Shown here piece after piece: positions 16,299 to 25,939 of a DNA stretch of 64,000 nt. Each line of letters opens with the position of its first letter. Position 1 is the stretch's first letter. This stretch comes from an uncultured Akkermansia sp. (GTDB lineage Bacteria; Verrucomicrobiota; Verrucomicrobiia; Verrucomicrobiales; Akkermansiaceae): positions 1 through 64,000 of the forward strand of contig CASFPZ010000007.1 in assembly GCA_949296365.1 (NCBI GenBank). Reading direction: 5' to 3'. A program made the position numbers and the translations under genes. The notes below the pieces were generated by a model. The model was not told where the DNA came from, did not search any database, and saw nothing but the letters and a program-made list of their open reading frames with translations.

Positions 16299-17858
16299 TT
16301 ATTTGTTGGCCGTTGCTCGGCTGGGGAAGCAAATGCCTACGAGAAAGGTTGCAATCGTACCAGCTGTGACGCGCCACGGGAATGCCATCTCGGGGATGCA
16401 CGTTTGCCAGGAATCCGGCAAGGGAAACAATTTGCTGAGAAACCCTACGGTGAGAAACCCTGCTACCATGCCTAAACAGTTGCCTAGATCGCTGCCTCGG
16501 CGTTTGGTGAGCATCCCAAGTAAAAATACTCCCAGTAGCGAACCGTAGGTGTACCCAAAAATCCCAAGGGCAATCGGAATAATGCGCACTTCCGGATGGT
16601 GTACTGTGTACCATGCTGTAATCGCTCCAACGACAATGAGCAGGATGGAAAAGAAAACTGTCAACCATTTGGCGGCTTTAAGCAATTCTCCTGGTTGTGC
16701 TGATGGCCGGAATACCCCTTGGTACCAGTCTCGAGCTGTTGTCGTGGCAAGCGAATTGAGTGCTGTGGAGAGTGACCCCATGGCTGTAGCTAATAACCCT
16801 GCGACGAGAAGCCCGCGAATGCCTGCCGGTAAATGGTAGATGATGAAATGCGGAAAAATCTCTAACGTTCGCTCGGGAATCTGGTACTGCGGATTGGCTT
16901 GGTAAAAAACATAAAGCAACATCCCAGTAAACAAAAAGACGAGCACAATTGGTAAGTCAATTAACCCCGACAGGATGACTGCTTTGGCGCCAGAAGTCGA
17001 ATTGCGAGCTGCCAACATGCGTTGTACCATGTCTTGGTCGGTTCCGTGGGTGGCCATCGTGACAAAACTCGATCCTAAAAAGGCGGCCCAGATTGTGTAT
17101 TCCTGAGAGAGAATACTTTTGAATTGACCCCAGAGGTTTTCTCCTTCCTTCAGCCCCCATGACCAGAAAACCCAATCGCCTGGCTGGTCGAGCTCGGCTG
17201 CAATCTGATCGGCTCCGCCTGGGATATGTGTCCATAGCACGATCATGGCGGCAATGATTGAAACGGCCAGTATGCCCGCTTGCAGGACGTCTGTCCAGAC
17301 GACGGCTTTTAATCCACCAATGGTTGTGTAGATGGTTGTAATGAGCGTAATGACAATCAACGCTGTGGTGTACAGAAAGACTACCTGATCGTTGCTAGCT
17401 GTATGCCCGGTCATGAATTGCCAGGCTATGACTAACAAAATCCCAGCAAAATAAAGGCGAGTGCCACTGGCTAATACGCGGCTGGCCAAGAACACAAATG
17501 ATCCCATCTGTCGTGTCGCATGGCCAAATCGTTTTTCCAGATATTCATAGATGGAGACGACGTTGTAATCGTAGTAGGGCTTGAGGAAGAGTTTCCCGAC
17601 AACGATGCGGCCAATGATCGTTCCGATGCACAACTGGGCATAGGTGAAGTTGCGTGTGGCATAACCTTCGCCAGGGGCGCCCAGGAAAGTGGCAGCGCTG
17701 ATCTCGGCTGCTATGATGGAAGCCAAAATGGCCCACCAGGGAAGGGCCCTCCCTCCCAGCGCATAATCTTCCAAATCGTGTTGCTTCTTCCCTGACCATA
17801 TCCCAATGGCGAAGATCGCCAGAAAATAAACAACTAAAACCAAAGCGTCGATGACCAT
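16299..17858 (-). CDS. Sodium:solute symporter (SSS family)
   Basis: Integral inner-membrane transporter with about 13 hydrophobic segments and 519 residues, the SSS-family norm. The first helix with MVIDALVLVVYFLAIFAIG and the next segment GGRALPWWAILASIIAAE, followed by SAATFLGAPGEGYA, are typical of this family's Na+-binding first repeat. GLKAVVWTDVLQAGIL is another family landmark. The substrate may be a sugar, a sialic acid-like acid or an osmolyte; it cannot be decided from sequence alone. The start at 17858 was chosen over a codon three residues upstream. It lies 36 bp or so downstream of pyrG on the same strand but probably has an independent role. Confidence 0.9.
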   Translation of the reverse strand: MVIDALVLVVYFLAIFAIGIWSGKKQHDLEDYALGGRALPWWAILASIIAAEISAATFLGAPGEGYATRNFTYAQLCIGTIIGRIVVGKLFLKPYYDYNVVSIYEYLEKRFGHATRQMGSFVFLASRVLASGTRLYFAGILLVIAWQFMTGHTASNDQVVFLYTTALIVITLITTIYTTIGGLKAVVWTDVLQAGILAVSIIAAMIVLWTHIPGGADQIAAELDQPGDWVFWSWGLKEGENLWGQFKSILSQEYTIWAAFLGSSFVTMATHGTDQDMVQRMLAARNSTSGAKAVILSGLIDLPIVLVFLFTGMLLYVFYQANPQYQIPERTLEIFPHFIIYHLPAGIRGLLVAGLLATAMGSLSTALNSLATTTARDWYQGVFRPSAQPGELLKAAKWLTVFFSILLIVVGAITAWYTVHHPEVRIIPIALGIFGYTYGSLLGVFLLGMLTKRRGSDLGNCLGMVAGFLTVGFLSKLFPLPDSWQTCIPEMAFPWRVTAGTIATFLVGICFPSRATANK

Positions 17859-17903
17859 GGCTTCCAAATGTCTGGTACTTGGGCTTCTCCCTAAAAGAGT
17901 GCG

Positions 17904-19523
17904 TCAGCTCTTATGCCGGTTCTCCTTGGCCTCCATGGCCGCCGCAACAAATCCTGCAAACAACGGATGCGGATGGTTGGGCCGAGACTGAAATTCCGGG
18001 TGAAACTGGCAGGCAATAAAGAAAGGATGCTCTGGTATCTCGACCATTTCGACAAGCCCCTGGCCTTCCGATACTGCGCTGACCTTCAACCCGGCATTTT
18101 CAAGGGTTTCTCGATAGGCCGGATTGAACTCATAACGATGGCGATGGCGTTCAGACGTTGTGTGTGAGGCAAAGAGCTTCTCAGCTAACGTCCCAGGTGC
18201 TATGTCGGCTTTGTAGGCCCCTAAACGCATGGTCGCGCCCATGTCATCAATCCCTTTTTGTTCCTCCTGGAGCGAGATGACTGGATAGGGCGTGTCTTTG
18301 TCGAATTCTGTCGAATTGGCGTTAGCTAGACCACAAACATTGCGCGCGTATTCAATGACTGCAACTTGCATGCCCAAACAGATGCCGAGGAAAGGAATAT
18401 TGTTTTCTCGAGCGTATTCGACTGCTTCGATTTTGCCCTCGATACCGCGATCGCCAAAACCTCCTGGTACCAGGATGCCGTCCACATGGCTTAATAATTG
18501 CTTGGGTCCACGTTCCTCTAAATCTTCTGCATTGACTCGAATGATTTCAACCCGCGAATCATTGGCCGCCCCTGCGTGGGTAAATGACTCGTAAATCGAT
18601 TTGTAAGCATCTTGCAGGGAAATGTATTTGCCAACCACGGCAATGCGCACCGAATGGCTCGGATTGACGACTCTCCCCACAAATTCTTGCCATTTTTTCA
18701 AATCAGGCACTGGTACATTCAACCCCAACTTGCGAGTGACGATGCGATCGATCTTATCCTGGCTGAGGTCGAGCGGGCATTCGTAAATGGTATTTTTTAC
18801 GTCTCGGAACGCAATGACATTTTTAGTCTCAACATTGCAGAACATGGCGATTTTGCGGCGTTCTTCCTCGCTCATGTCGTACTCAGTCCGGCAGATGATG
18901 ACATCGGGTTGGATGCCGATTTCTCGTAGCTTGGCAACCGACTGTTGCGTTGGTTTGGTCTTCATCTCTCCTGCTGCCTTGATAAAGGGCAATAGGGTAA
19001 CGTGAATGAAACAAACATTCTCTTTGCCGACTTCAAGCGCAAATTGACGCAGCGCTTCCAAGAAAATGTGGCCTTCCATGTCTCCCACTGTCCCGCCGAT
19101 CTCTGTGATGATCACATCGATATCCGCTGACCTCTCTGTCAGTTCGTACAGACGGTTTTTGATCTCGTCGGTGACGTGTGGAATATACTGAACTGTCTTC
19201 CCTAAATAGTCGCCATGGCGTTCTTTGCGTAGAACGGTCTCGAAAACTTGCCCTGAAGTGAGATTATTGAGCCGGGAAAGACTGCAATTGACAAAACGTT
19301 CGTAATGTCCCAGGTCGAGGTCGGTTTCTGCTCCATCGTTTAAGACGTACACTTCGCCGTGCTGGTACGGGCTCATCGTACCAGGGTCGACATTCAGGTA
19401 TGGATCGAACTTCTGAAGTGTGATTTTGAGTCCGCAGCGTTCAAGAAGGGTTCCGATAGAGGCTGCTGCTAGCCCCTTGCCCAGCGAAGAAACGACGCCG
19501 CCTGTGACAAAGATGTATTTCAT
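17904..19523 (-). CDS. pyrG: CTP synthase
   Basis: Makes CTP from UTP with glutamine-derived ammonia. 539 residues, as expected. The N-terminal synthetase domain starts [17 protein letters not shown] (ATP loop) and contains [15 protein letters not shown]. The C-terminal glutamine amidotransferase domain carries the nucleophile cysteine in [12 protein letters not shown] and the catalytic histidine in CQFHPEF. The start codon overlaps the kdsB stop codon by the ATGA arrangement, so translation is coupled. This makes biochemical sense, since KdsB consumes CTP. Confidence 0.98.
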   Translation of the reverse strand: MKYIFVTGGVVSSLGKGLAAASIGTLLERCGLKITLQKFDPYLNVDPGTMSPYQHGEVYVLNDGAETDLDLGHYERFVNCSLSRLNNLTSGQVFETVLRKERHGDYLGKTVQYIPHVTDEIKNRLYELTERSADIDVIITEIGGTVGDMEGHIFLEALRQFALEVGKENVCFIHVTLLPFIKAAGEMKTKPTQQSVAKLREIGIQPDVIICRTEYDMSEEERRKIAMFCNVETKNVIAFRDVKNTIYECPLDLSQDKIDRIVTRKLGLNVPVPDLKKWQEFVGRVVNPSHSVRIAVVGKYISLQDAYKSIYESFTHAGAANDSRVEIIRVNAEDLEERGPKQLLSHVDGILVPGGFGDRGIEGKIEAVEYARENNIPFLGICLGMQVAVIEYARNVCGLANANSTEFDKDTPYPVISLQEEQKGIDDMGATMRLGAYKADIAPGTLAEKLFASHTTSERHRHRYEFNPAYRETLENAGLKVSAVSEGQGLVEMVEIPEHPFFIACQFHPEFQSRPNHPHPLFAGFVAAAMEAKENRHKS

Positions 19524-20284
19524 GATGGGGTGGATTGGGAAGTGTTGAGAATGAGTTGTTCAATAAGAGGAATTTGGTCTGGCGTGTCGAGCCCTATGCC
19601 TTGGTGCTGGGTGAGAATGACTCGAATGCTGGCGCCATGTTCCAAGGCTCGCAATTGTTCCAGTGATTCTGTCTGTTCTAATGGCGAGGGTGGCCATGAT
19701 ACGTATTGCTTGAGGAACGCGAGCTTGTAAGCGTAAATCCCTAAATGCCTCAAGGCTGGCCGTTGTGCTTCATGCCGGGGAAAAGGAATGGGCGAGCGAG
19801 AAAAATACAGCGCATTGCCTTCAGTATTGAGCACTACCTTGACGACATTGGGATCGTGAAATTTCTGCTCATTGGTAATGGGCGCCGCCGCTGTTGCCAT
19901 GGACAAGCTTTCGTCTTCCACCAAAACACGTGCCAGAGAATCGATGAGTTCTGGGTCAATTAATGGCTCGTCTCCTTGAATGTTGACAACATGAGTGGTC
20001 CCCGGAAATGTCTGAACGGCTTCGGCAATGCGGTCGCTGCCACTTGGGTGTTCTGGTGATGTCATGACGACCTGGGCTCCAAAATCTTCTGCTGCTCTGC
20101 GGATGCGTTCGTCGTCTGTCGCTATGGCTACTGCTCTTAATTCCTGGCATTGTCTTACTCTCTCCCAGACGTGCTGAACGAGCGGTTTCCCCGCCAAAAT
20201 ATGAAGTGGCTTGCCGGGGAATCGGGTCGATCCCCATCGGGCGGGTATGATCCCGATAACGTGTGGCTCTGCTTGTGAACTCAT
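19520..20284 (-). CDS. kdsB: 3-deoxy-manno-octulosonate cytidylyltransferase
   Basis: Activates KDO to CMP-KDO for lipopolysaccharide inner-core synthesis, so the organism has a Gram-negative outer membrane. 254 residues, a normal length. The N-terminal nucleotide-binding segment [17 protein letters not shown] is intact, and [15 protein letters not shown] carries the metal-binding acidic residues. The KdsB-type segment RSPIPFPR is also present. It overlaps the start of pyrG, which supplies CTP. I recall the same gene pair in Chlamydiae, which supports placement in the PVC group. Confidence 0.96.
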   Translation of the reverse strand: MSSQAEPHVIGIIPARWGSTRFPGKPLHILAGKPLVQHVWERVRQCQELRAVAIATDDERIRRAAEDFGAQVVMTSPEHPSGSDRIAEAVQTFPGTTHVVNIQGDEPLIDPELIDSLARVLVEDESLSMATAAAPITNEQKFHDPNVVKVVLNTEGNALYFSRSPIPFPRHEAQRPALRHLGIYAYKLAFLKQYVSWPPSPLEQTESLEQLRALEHGASIRVILTQHQGIGLDTPDQIPLIEQLILNTSQSTPS

Positions 20285-20567
20285 CTTTAAATCCTCTTGC
20301 GTAGTCTACCAAGCTTCCTCGCTTCCGTCCAGTGCTAACGCATGCAATCCTGTTTTATAGGGCCCAGGAACTACTTCCTCCCTGTTCTTGACTCGTGAGT
20401 ATGGAATGTCTTCTGCCTCAAATGGCAATGAGTTCGTAAAAAAAATGATTTTTTTTGAAAGTTACAGAATCCTTGAACGTATTATGAACGTGCATGGGCA
20501 AGGGCGGCTTAGCCTTGTCTTCGCAAGAGGAACGCGTAATATCCTGTTAATCAATCATTCTCGAACT

Positions 20568-21866
20568 ATGAACGATAGACGTAGCTTTATGAAGAAAGCA
20601 GCAATCGGGGCCGCTGCGTTCACGATTCTTCCCAGACACGTGTTAGGTGCAATGGGTGGTGGTAAATATATTGGGCCTAATGATCAATTGACTCGTGGCA
20701 TTATCGGTGTTGGTGGTATTGGCACGGGCCCACTTCATATGGTGAGCGATCAATCTTGCCGATTGGTTGCTGTGTGCGATGTCGATTCTAACCATTTGAA
20801 GCGTGGTGTCGATATGGCCAAGCAAAAGTTTAATCAGCAGGTTAAGGCATATCATGATTTTCGAGAATTGATTCACGATCCTAATGTCGATATCGTTCAT
20901 ATTGCAACACCCCCTCACTGGCATGCAATCATGGCTGCCGAAGCTGCACGCGCTGGTAAAGATATCTTTTGTGAAAAGCCAATGACTCGCACGATTGGAG
21001 AAGGTAAACGGGTAGTCGAAGCTGTCAAAGAACATGGCCGTATTTTCCGTATCAATACCTGGTTCCGATTCAAAGATACCTTCTATGGCCTTGGTACTGA
21101 TACGATGCCTTTAAAGAAACTTGTCGATAGCGGTTTGCTCGGCTGGCCGTTGACGGTGCGTATATCCGGCGCAACGGGCTTCACCTGGAAATTCTTCTGG
21201 ACGGGCCGAGAAAATCTCAAACCGGAACCTATCCCAGAATGCCTGGATTACGATATGTGGCTCGGACCAGCTCCTTTCAAACCTTATAACGCCCACAGAA
21301 CCCACCAAACATTCCGCGGATATTGGGATTACGACGGCGGTGGCCTTGGCGATATGGGGCAACATTACATCGACCCTGTACAGTATATCCTTGGCAAAGA
21401 CAATGATTTCCCTGTCAAGGTGGAAGTCGACGCGCCTCAACAGCACCCGGATGCGATCGGTATCTGGCGTAAGATCACATTTACTTACGAAGATGGCTGC
21501 AAAATCATCCTCGAAGGTGAGGGGTTCGAAAGCCCTGGCAAAGTTCCTTATATCGAAGGCCCTAAGGGTAAGGTTTATAAAGGGTTTGAGTGTACAATCC
21601 CCAATGTGATGGAAAAAATCGCTGAAATGCCCGACCCAGAAATCCGAAATACGGATTTTATCCAGTGTGTGAGAACGCGCCAGCAATTTGCACTTGATGA
21701 AGACAAGGCGTACCACAGTTGTACGATTGTTAACATGGGCATTTGCGCGGTGAGACTGAATCGTACGTTGCATTTTGACCCCAAGACGCAGCTCTTTATT
21801 AATGATGATGCCGCCAATCGCCTCATTGACCAACCGATGCGCGGCCCATGGGGCAGGTACTTGTAA
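20568..21866 (+). CDS. Tat-exported Gfo/Idh/MocA oxidoreductase
   Basis: NAD(P)-type sugar oxidoreductase with a twin-arginine signal: MNDRRSFMKKAAIGAAAF, so it is exported folded with cofactor. The ATG at 20568 was chosen because it starts that signal; the open frame runs 60 codons further upstream without recognisable content. The mature enzyme (432 residues in all) has the dinucleotide loop GIIGVGGIGTGPLH, the family signature FCEKPMTRT, and GDMGQHYIDPVQYI with the catalytic histidine and aspartate region. Proteins of this group oxidise the C3 hydroxyl of glycosides to 3-keto forms. It heads a four-gene operon with two DUF1080 proteins and a second Gfo/Idh enzyme, which fits that pathway. 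Confidence 0.9.
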   Translation: MNDRRSFMKKAAIGAAAFTILPRHVLGAMGGGKYIGPNDQLTRGIIGVGGIGTGPLHMVSDQSCRLVAVCDVDSNHLKRGVDMAKQKFNQQVKAYHDFRELIHDPNVDIVHIATPPHWHAIMAAEAARAGKDIFCEKPMTRTIGEGKRVVEAVKEHGRIFRINTWFRFKDTFYGLGTDTMPLKKLVDSGLLGWPLTVRISGATGFTWKFFWTGRENLKPEPIPECLDYDMWLGPAPFKPYNAHRTHQTFRGYWDYDGGGLGDMGQHYIDPVQYILGKDNDFPVKVEVDAPQQHPDAIGIWRKITFTYEDGCKIILEGEGFESPGKVPYIEGPKGKVYKGFECTIPNVMEKIAEMPDPEIRNTDFIQCVRTRQQFALDEDKAYHSCTIVNMGICAVRLNRTLHFDPKTQLFINDDAANRLIDQPMRGPWGRYL

Positions 21867-21900
21867 AGCGAACTCAATAATCATTAATCCAGAACATCAA

Positions 21901-24657
21901 ATGAAAGGTTTATATCTCATGTCGTTATTGGCTGTATCTCCCTTGTTTGCTCAGTCAACGGGTAGTCAGCAGCGTACGATCGAAACGGTCGTCGTGGATG
22001 TATTGGCTCAATTGCCTGCGGATTCACAAGCTAAACAGCAACAGCGTATGCAAGACTTCTTGAAGGATCCGCAAAAAGTCGCGGAAACCCTCGGCAATAT
22101 GCTGGTCGATCCCGCTAAAGGGCAAAACGCCAAGGTCGAGTACGCAATCAGTGGCCTTGTCTCTCTGGTAACTTGCCCAGGGCAGGATCAAGCTCGCGCT
22201 GGCGTTCGAGCTGGTTTGCGCCAGGCGATCGCTAAATGTTCTTTTAATGAAGGTAAAGCGTTCCTGATGTCTCAACTGCAGCGTTGCAGCGCTCCGGAAG
22301 ATGCCGATATCTTCGTGGCTTTTCTCCAAAACAAGGATTTGGCTTCGCCGGCGATGAATGGCTTAATTCAGACGCCGGGAACTGATAAGGTGATCCTCAA
22401 ATTGATGGCTGACCAAAAAGCGTGCCGTAGCCTCCTCGCTTATGCTGCCAAAGAAAAGGCGATTGCCGCTGCTGAACCTATTTTGTTGGATTGGCTGAAG
22501 AATGAGCCTAATGCTGAAACAAAAGCGATGATTTTTGCGGCTTTGGCCTCTTGCGGCAGTAACGCCTCGTTGGAAACGTTGAAATCTGCCTCGATGCCGG
22601 ATTATCTGAATCTTCTCCAGAAATTGTCCAAGGTGGCCCCGTCGGACGATGTTAAACAGAGAGCCAAAGCATTGACTGGTAAAGATTGGCCTACTCATAT
22701 CCGCACGGCGGCTATGCAAGTGGTTATCAACATGGAAACCAATATCCAGCCAATGTTCCTGGAGGCGCTCAAGGAGGCCGATCTGGAATACCGCAACGCT
22801 GTGCTCAAGATGTTGACGCCGCGCATGACGTCGGAAATTAAGGCTGTCCTCCCAACACTTTACCCCTCCCTGGCACCTGAGGCAAAGATCGATTTGGTCA
22901 ATTGGCTGGGTAGTACGCATGCGCAAGATCGTATCGATATCCTGGAGTCCGCCGTTAAGGAAGACAATCCTAACTTGAACCAGGCTGCCTTGATTGCCGC
23001 TAGCAAAATGAATAACGAGCGTGCGGCTCAATTGCTGGTCTCTCAATTGGCTGGCCCTAATCGCCAGGTCGCGGCCAAGGCTATTTTAGCGACTAAGGCT
23101 GATTTAGCAGGTTCGTTGGCGGCTTTGCTCGATTCTCCCAACAAAGAGGCAAAACTGCAGGCGTTGTCGATTGTCTCTCAGCGCCGGATAAAGCAGGTCT
23201 CGTCTAAAGTCTTTGCGTTGCTGGAATCCCCGGACGCCTCATTGCGGCAAGCTGCGTATAATGCTCTTAACGGGGTCGTCTCCGAAGCTGATTTAGACCG
23301 GCTTAACGATTTGTTGAAAAAAGCAAATGACGCTGACCTTCCTAAATTGCAGGAGGCGCTGAAGTCGGCCATGTTGTCGATGGCTCCGGACAAAAAGATG
23401 AATAAGGTTTCTGCTTGGTTGGCTAATGCGCCTCGCCCGGAAATCTACTATGCGCTGTTGGCTTCTTCTGGTACGGATGCGGCGGTTGCTCGGTTGATCC
23501 AGGAATACAATAGTGGTAATGCGGCTGACAAGGCTTTGGCTGAGTTGTTGAATATGACGAATCGCCCGGCTATGGACTTCTTCTGGTCTCTGATTACCCA
23601 GAAAAAAGCCTCTGAGTCTGTGATGCTTCGCTTCGTTGTGTTGTCGCAAATCAACAAGAGCAATCCTAGACAACTTTGCCGTCAATACGAACAACTCCTC
23701 AATTCTGACGTTCTAGCATCAGTCAAGAAGAGTACGATCAAAGCCTTATCCTCAATCCCCTCAATGGAGGCTTTTTCGTTGGCTGCTAAGTATCTGGACG
23801 ATGCTGACGCTTCCTACGAAGCTGCTAACGCTGTCAAAAATATTGCTTCTGATAAGTCGTCGCTTATCGATTATAAGGAATTGGTCCCAGCTCTAAACAA
23901 AGCCGCAGAAATCCTTAAGAAAACTGGAGATGCCGACGATGGTTACGCTGTAGATGCGATTAAGAAACTTCTTGCGGAATTGAAACCTGTGGAGCCGTTT
24001 GTCCTTTCCGACGACGAAAAGAAACAGGGCTTTGAACTTTTGTTCGATGGTACTGATCTCTCGAAGTGGCAAGATAAGGCAACTGGTTACAAAGTGATCA
24101 ACGGCGTCATCCACGTCGTGGGTGATTACGGCCGCAATCTCTACACCAAGAAGGAATACCAGGACTTCGTTATGCGCTTTAGTTTCTGTTTCGCACAACC
24201 GGGTGTCAACAATGGCGTTGGCGTGAGAACTCCTGTGGATGTCGATGCTGCTTACCATGGTATGTGTGAATTGCAGATCATTGACAACGACGCCCCTGAA
24301 TATGCTAATCTGGCTAAATATCAGTACCATGGCTCGGTCTACGGAATTATCCCAGCCAAACGTATTAAACTCAAACCTATCGGCCAGTGGAACGATGAGG
24401 AAATTAAAGTCGTGGGAGACCACATTACGGTTACGGTCAATGGAGAAGTTGTCATGGATGCTAATATCCGGGAAGCTTGCCAGGGGCACAATGTGTCGCC
24501 TGAAAAAGGCAAAGCCAATCCGTATACGATGGATCACCGAGACCATCCTGGCATGTTCAATAAGAAAGGATTTATATCGTTCTGCGGCCACGGGGCGGGA
24601 TTCATGGTGAAGAATATCCGCGTCCTGGATTTGAGCGCAAAAGAAGCTCAAAAGTAA
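21901..24657 (+). CDS. Exported HEAT-repeat protein with C-terminal DUF1080 domain
   Basis: 918 residues from the ATG at 21901, which begins a signal peptide (MKGLYLMSLLAVSPLFAQ). About residues 30-700 are a long alpha-helical solenoid of HEAT/Armadillo-like repeats rich in Ala, Leu and Lys. From about 715 a DUF1080 domain begins with GFELLFDGTDLSKWQ and continues with YHGMCELQIID, QWNDEEIKVVG and KGFISFCGHG. DUF1080 (PF06439) is now described as a 3-keto-disaccharide hydrolase fold. The solenoid may dock the enzyme to partner proteins or to the envelope. It begins 34 bp after the Tat-exported oxidoreductase gene and is followed 18 bp later by the second oxidoreductase, so it is inside the operon. 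The repeat boundaries are not resolved by eye. Confidence 0.87.
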   Translation: MKGLYLMSLLAVSPLFAQSTGSQQRTIETVVVDVLAQLPADSQAKQQQRMQDFLKDPQKVAETLGNMLVDPAKGQNAKVEYAISGLVSLVTCPGQDQARAGVRAGLRQAIAKCSFNEGKAFLMSQLQRCSAPEDADIFVAFLQNKDLASPAMNGLIQTPGTDKVILKLMADQKACRSLLAYAAKEKAIAAAEPILLDWLKNEPNAETKAMIFAALASCGSNASLETLKSASMPDYLNLLQKLSKVAPSDDVKQRAKALTGKDWPTHIRTAAMQVVINMETNIQPMFLEALKEADLEYRNAVLKMLTPRMTSEIKAVLPTLYPSLAPEAKIDLVNWLGSTHAQDRIDILESAVKEDNPNLNQAALIAASKMNNERAAQLLVSQLAGPNRQVAAKAILATKADLAGSLAALLDSPNKEAKLQALSIVSQRRIKQVSSKVFALLESPDASLRQAAYNALNGVVSEADLDRLNDLLKKANDADLPKLQEALKSAMLSMAPDKKMNKVSAWLANAPRPEIYYALLASSGTDAAVARLIQEYNSGNAADKALAELLNMTNRPAMDFFWSLITQKKASESVMLRFVVLSQINKSNPRQLCRQYEQLLNSDVLASVKKSTIKALSSIPSMEAFSLAAKYLDDADASYEAANAVKNIASDKSSLIDYKELVPALNKAAEILKKTGDADDGYAVDAIKKLLAELKPVEPFVLSDDEKKQGFELLFDGTDLSKWQDKATGYKVINGVIHVVGDYGRNLYTKKEYQDFVMRFSFCFAQPGVNNGVGVRTPVDVDAAYHGMCELQIIDNDAPEYANLAKYQYHGSVYGIIPAKRIKLKPIGQWNDEEIKVVGDHITVTVNGEVVMDANIREACQGHNVSPEKGKANPYTMDHRDHPGMFNKKGFISFCGHGAGFMVKNIRVLDLSAKEAQK

Positions 24658-24675
24658 ATTCCATTGATAGAAACA

Positions 24676-25908
24676 ATGTCTAACAAACCTGTTCGCGTGG
24701 CCGCCATTGGTTATGGCAATCGATCGCGCAAATATCTCAAATTTGTCGAAGAGCATCCCGATCAGGTTCAACTTGCTGCCGTAGTGGATGCTAATCCACT
24801 GCGGTTGCAGGAAGCTCGGGAAAAATTCGGCTTGGATGAGGCTAGCTGCTTCACTGGCATTGACGAGTTTTTTGCTCAGCCTCGACCGGTTGACGGCGTT
24901 GTCATCGGTACCCCGGATCATTTGCATTTCGCCCCTTGCATGGCTGCCTTGGATAGGGGGTACCGCGTCTTGCTGGAAAAACCTATTTCGCAGACGCTGG
25001 AGGAATGCGAACAAATCCTCAAACGCGCAGAAGAACGACGCATCCCGGTTACTGTCTGTTACGTATTGCGGTACCACCCTTATTTCAAAAAACTTAAATC
25101 TATTTTGACGCAAGGCGGGTTAGGGCGCCTTCTCTCAATTAATCATACGGTATACGTTGGCCTCGATAGGACGACGCATTCGTATGTACGTGGCTTGTGG
25201 AATAATTCCAATACCTCTAATCCGATCATGTTGTCGAAGTGTTGCCACGATATCGACCTGATCAATTGGCTTTCTAATAGCCGCCCCAAACGTGTCTTTT
25301 CCGCGGGTTCTCTTGGATGGTTCCGTGCTGAGAATGCGCCGGAGGGCAGTGCGGCGAGATGTTGTGACTGTTCGTGCGAAGAATCGTGTCCCTTCTCAGC
25401 GATCGACCTTTACCTGCGGCGTGGCGAGTGGACAAAGAATTTTGTGGTGCCTGCTGGCAAAACGCTAAACGAAGTTCTGTGGGAGGAAATGAAGCACGGC
25501 CCGTATGGACGTTGTGTCTACCACTGCGATAACAATGTGGCTGACCACCAGGTTCTTTCCATGGAAATGGAAAACGGATCCCTAGTCAACCTGACTATGG
25601 AGTGTTTTACGCTCAAGGACGGTCGTTTCATCGAGTTGAAATGCGTGTTTGGAGAAATCGTCGCGAACGATCATTCGATCGTCGTCACTAACTTCAAAAC
25701 AAAAAAAACGGAAGTTTTCGATTTCGATGAAATCAACAGGCAGTCTCTCCACCTGGATGCCGATGTCGATACGATGAAAGAATTTATTGCGTCGTTCGAC
25801 CAGGGATTCGGCGAAGATACTCCGTCGTTGCAATCGGCTATCGATAGCCACAAAACTTGTTTTGCTGCCGAAGAAAGTCGCATATCTGGACGGGCTATCG
25901 AACTTTAA
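24676..25908 (+). CDS. Gfo/Idh/MocA oxidoreductase with cysteine cluster
   Basis: 410 residues from the ATG at 24676, without a signal peptide, so cytoplasmic. A TTG four codons upstream is the alternative start. The dinucleotide loop is AAIGYGNRSRKYLKF (variant), the family signature is LLEKPISQT, and SKCCHDIDLINWL holds the catalytic His/Asp region. Between the two domains lies a cluster RCCDCSCEESCPFSA with five cysteines (around residues 227-241), seen in a subset of the family and possibly metal-binding. It could interconvert keto and hydroxyl sugars inside the cell after uptake, complementing the exported oxidoreductase at the start of the operon. The substrate is not known. Confidence 0.88.
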   Translation: MSNKPVRVAAIGYGNRSRKYLKFVEEHPDQVQLAAVVDANPLRLQEAREKFGLDEASCFTGIDEFFAQPRPVDGVVIGTPDHLHFAPCMAALDRGYRVLLEKPISQTLEECEQILKRAEERRIPVTVCYVLRYHPYFKKLKSILTQGGLGRLLSINHTVYVGLDRTTHSYVRGLWNNSNTSNPIMLSKCCHDIDLINWLSNSRPKRVFSAGSLGWFRAENAPEGSAARCCDCSCEESCPFSAIDLYLRRGEWTKNFVVPAGKTLNEVLWEEMKHGPYGRCVYHCDNNVADHQVLSMEMENGSLVNLTMECFTLKDGRFIELKCVFGEIVANDHSIVVTNFKTKKTEVFDFDEINRQSLHLDADVDTMKEFIASFDQGFGEDTPSLQSAIDSHKTCFAAEESRISGRAIEL

Positions 25909-25939
25909 TCCCCCCTTTCTTTGAACTCTATTACAAATA

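Noticed and set aside
21775-21900. N-terminal extension of the HEAT/DUF1080 protein
   Set aside because: The upstream frame overlaps the end of the Tat-exported oxidoreductase and would bury the signal peptide. The ATG at 21901 is preferred.
23893-25113. 406-codon open frame on the minus strand
   Set aside because: It lies antisense to the HEAT/DUF1080 fusion and the second Gfo/Idh gene, both with clear domain content. The frame has no recognisable motifs and follows from codon bias of the plus-strand genes.
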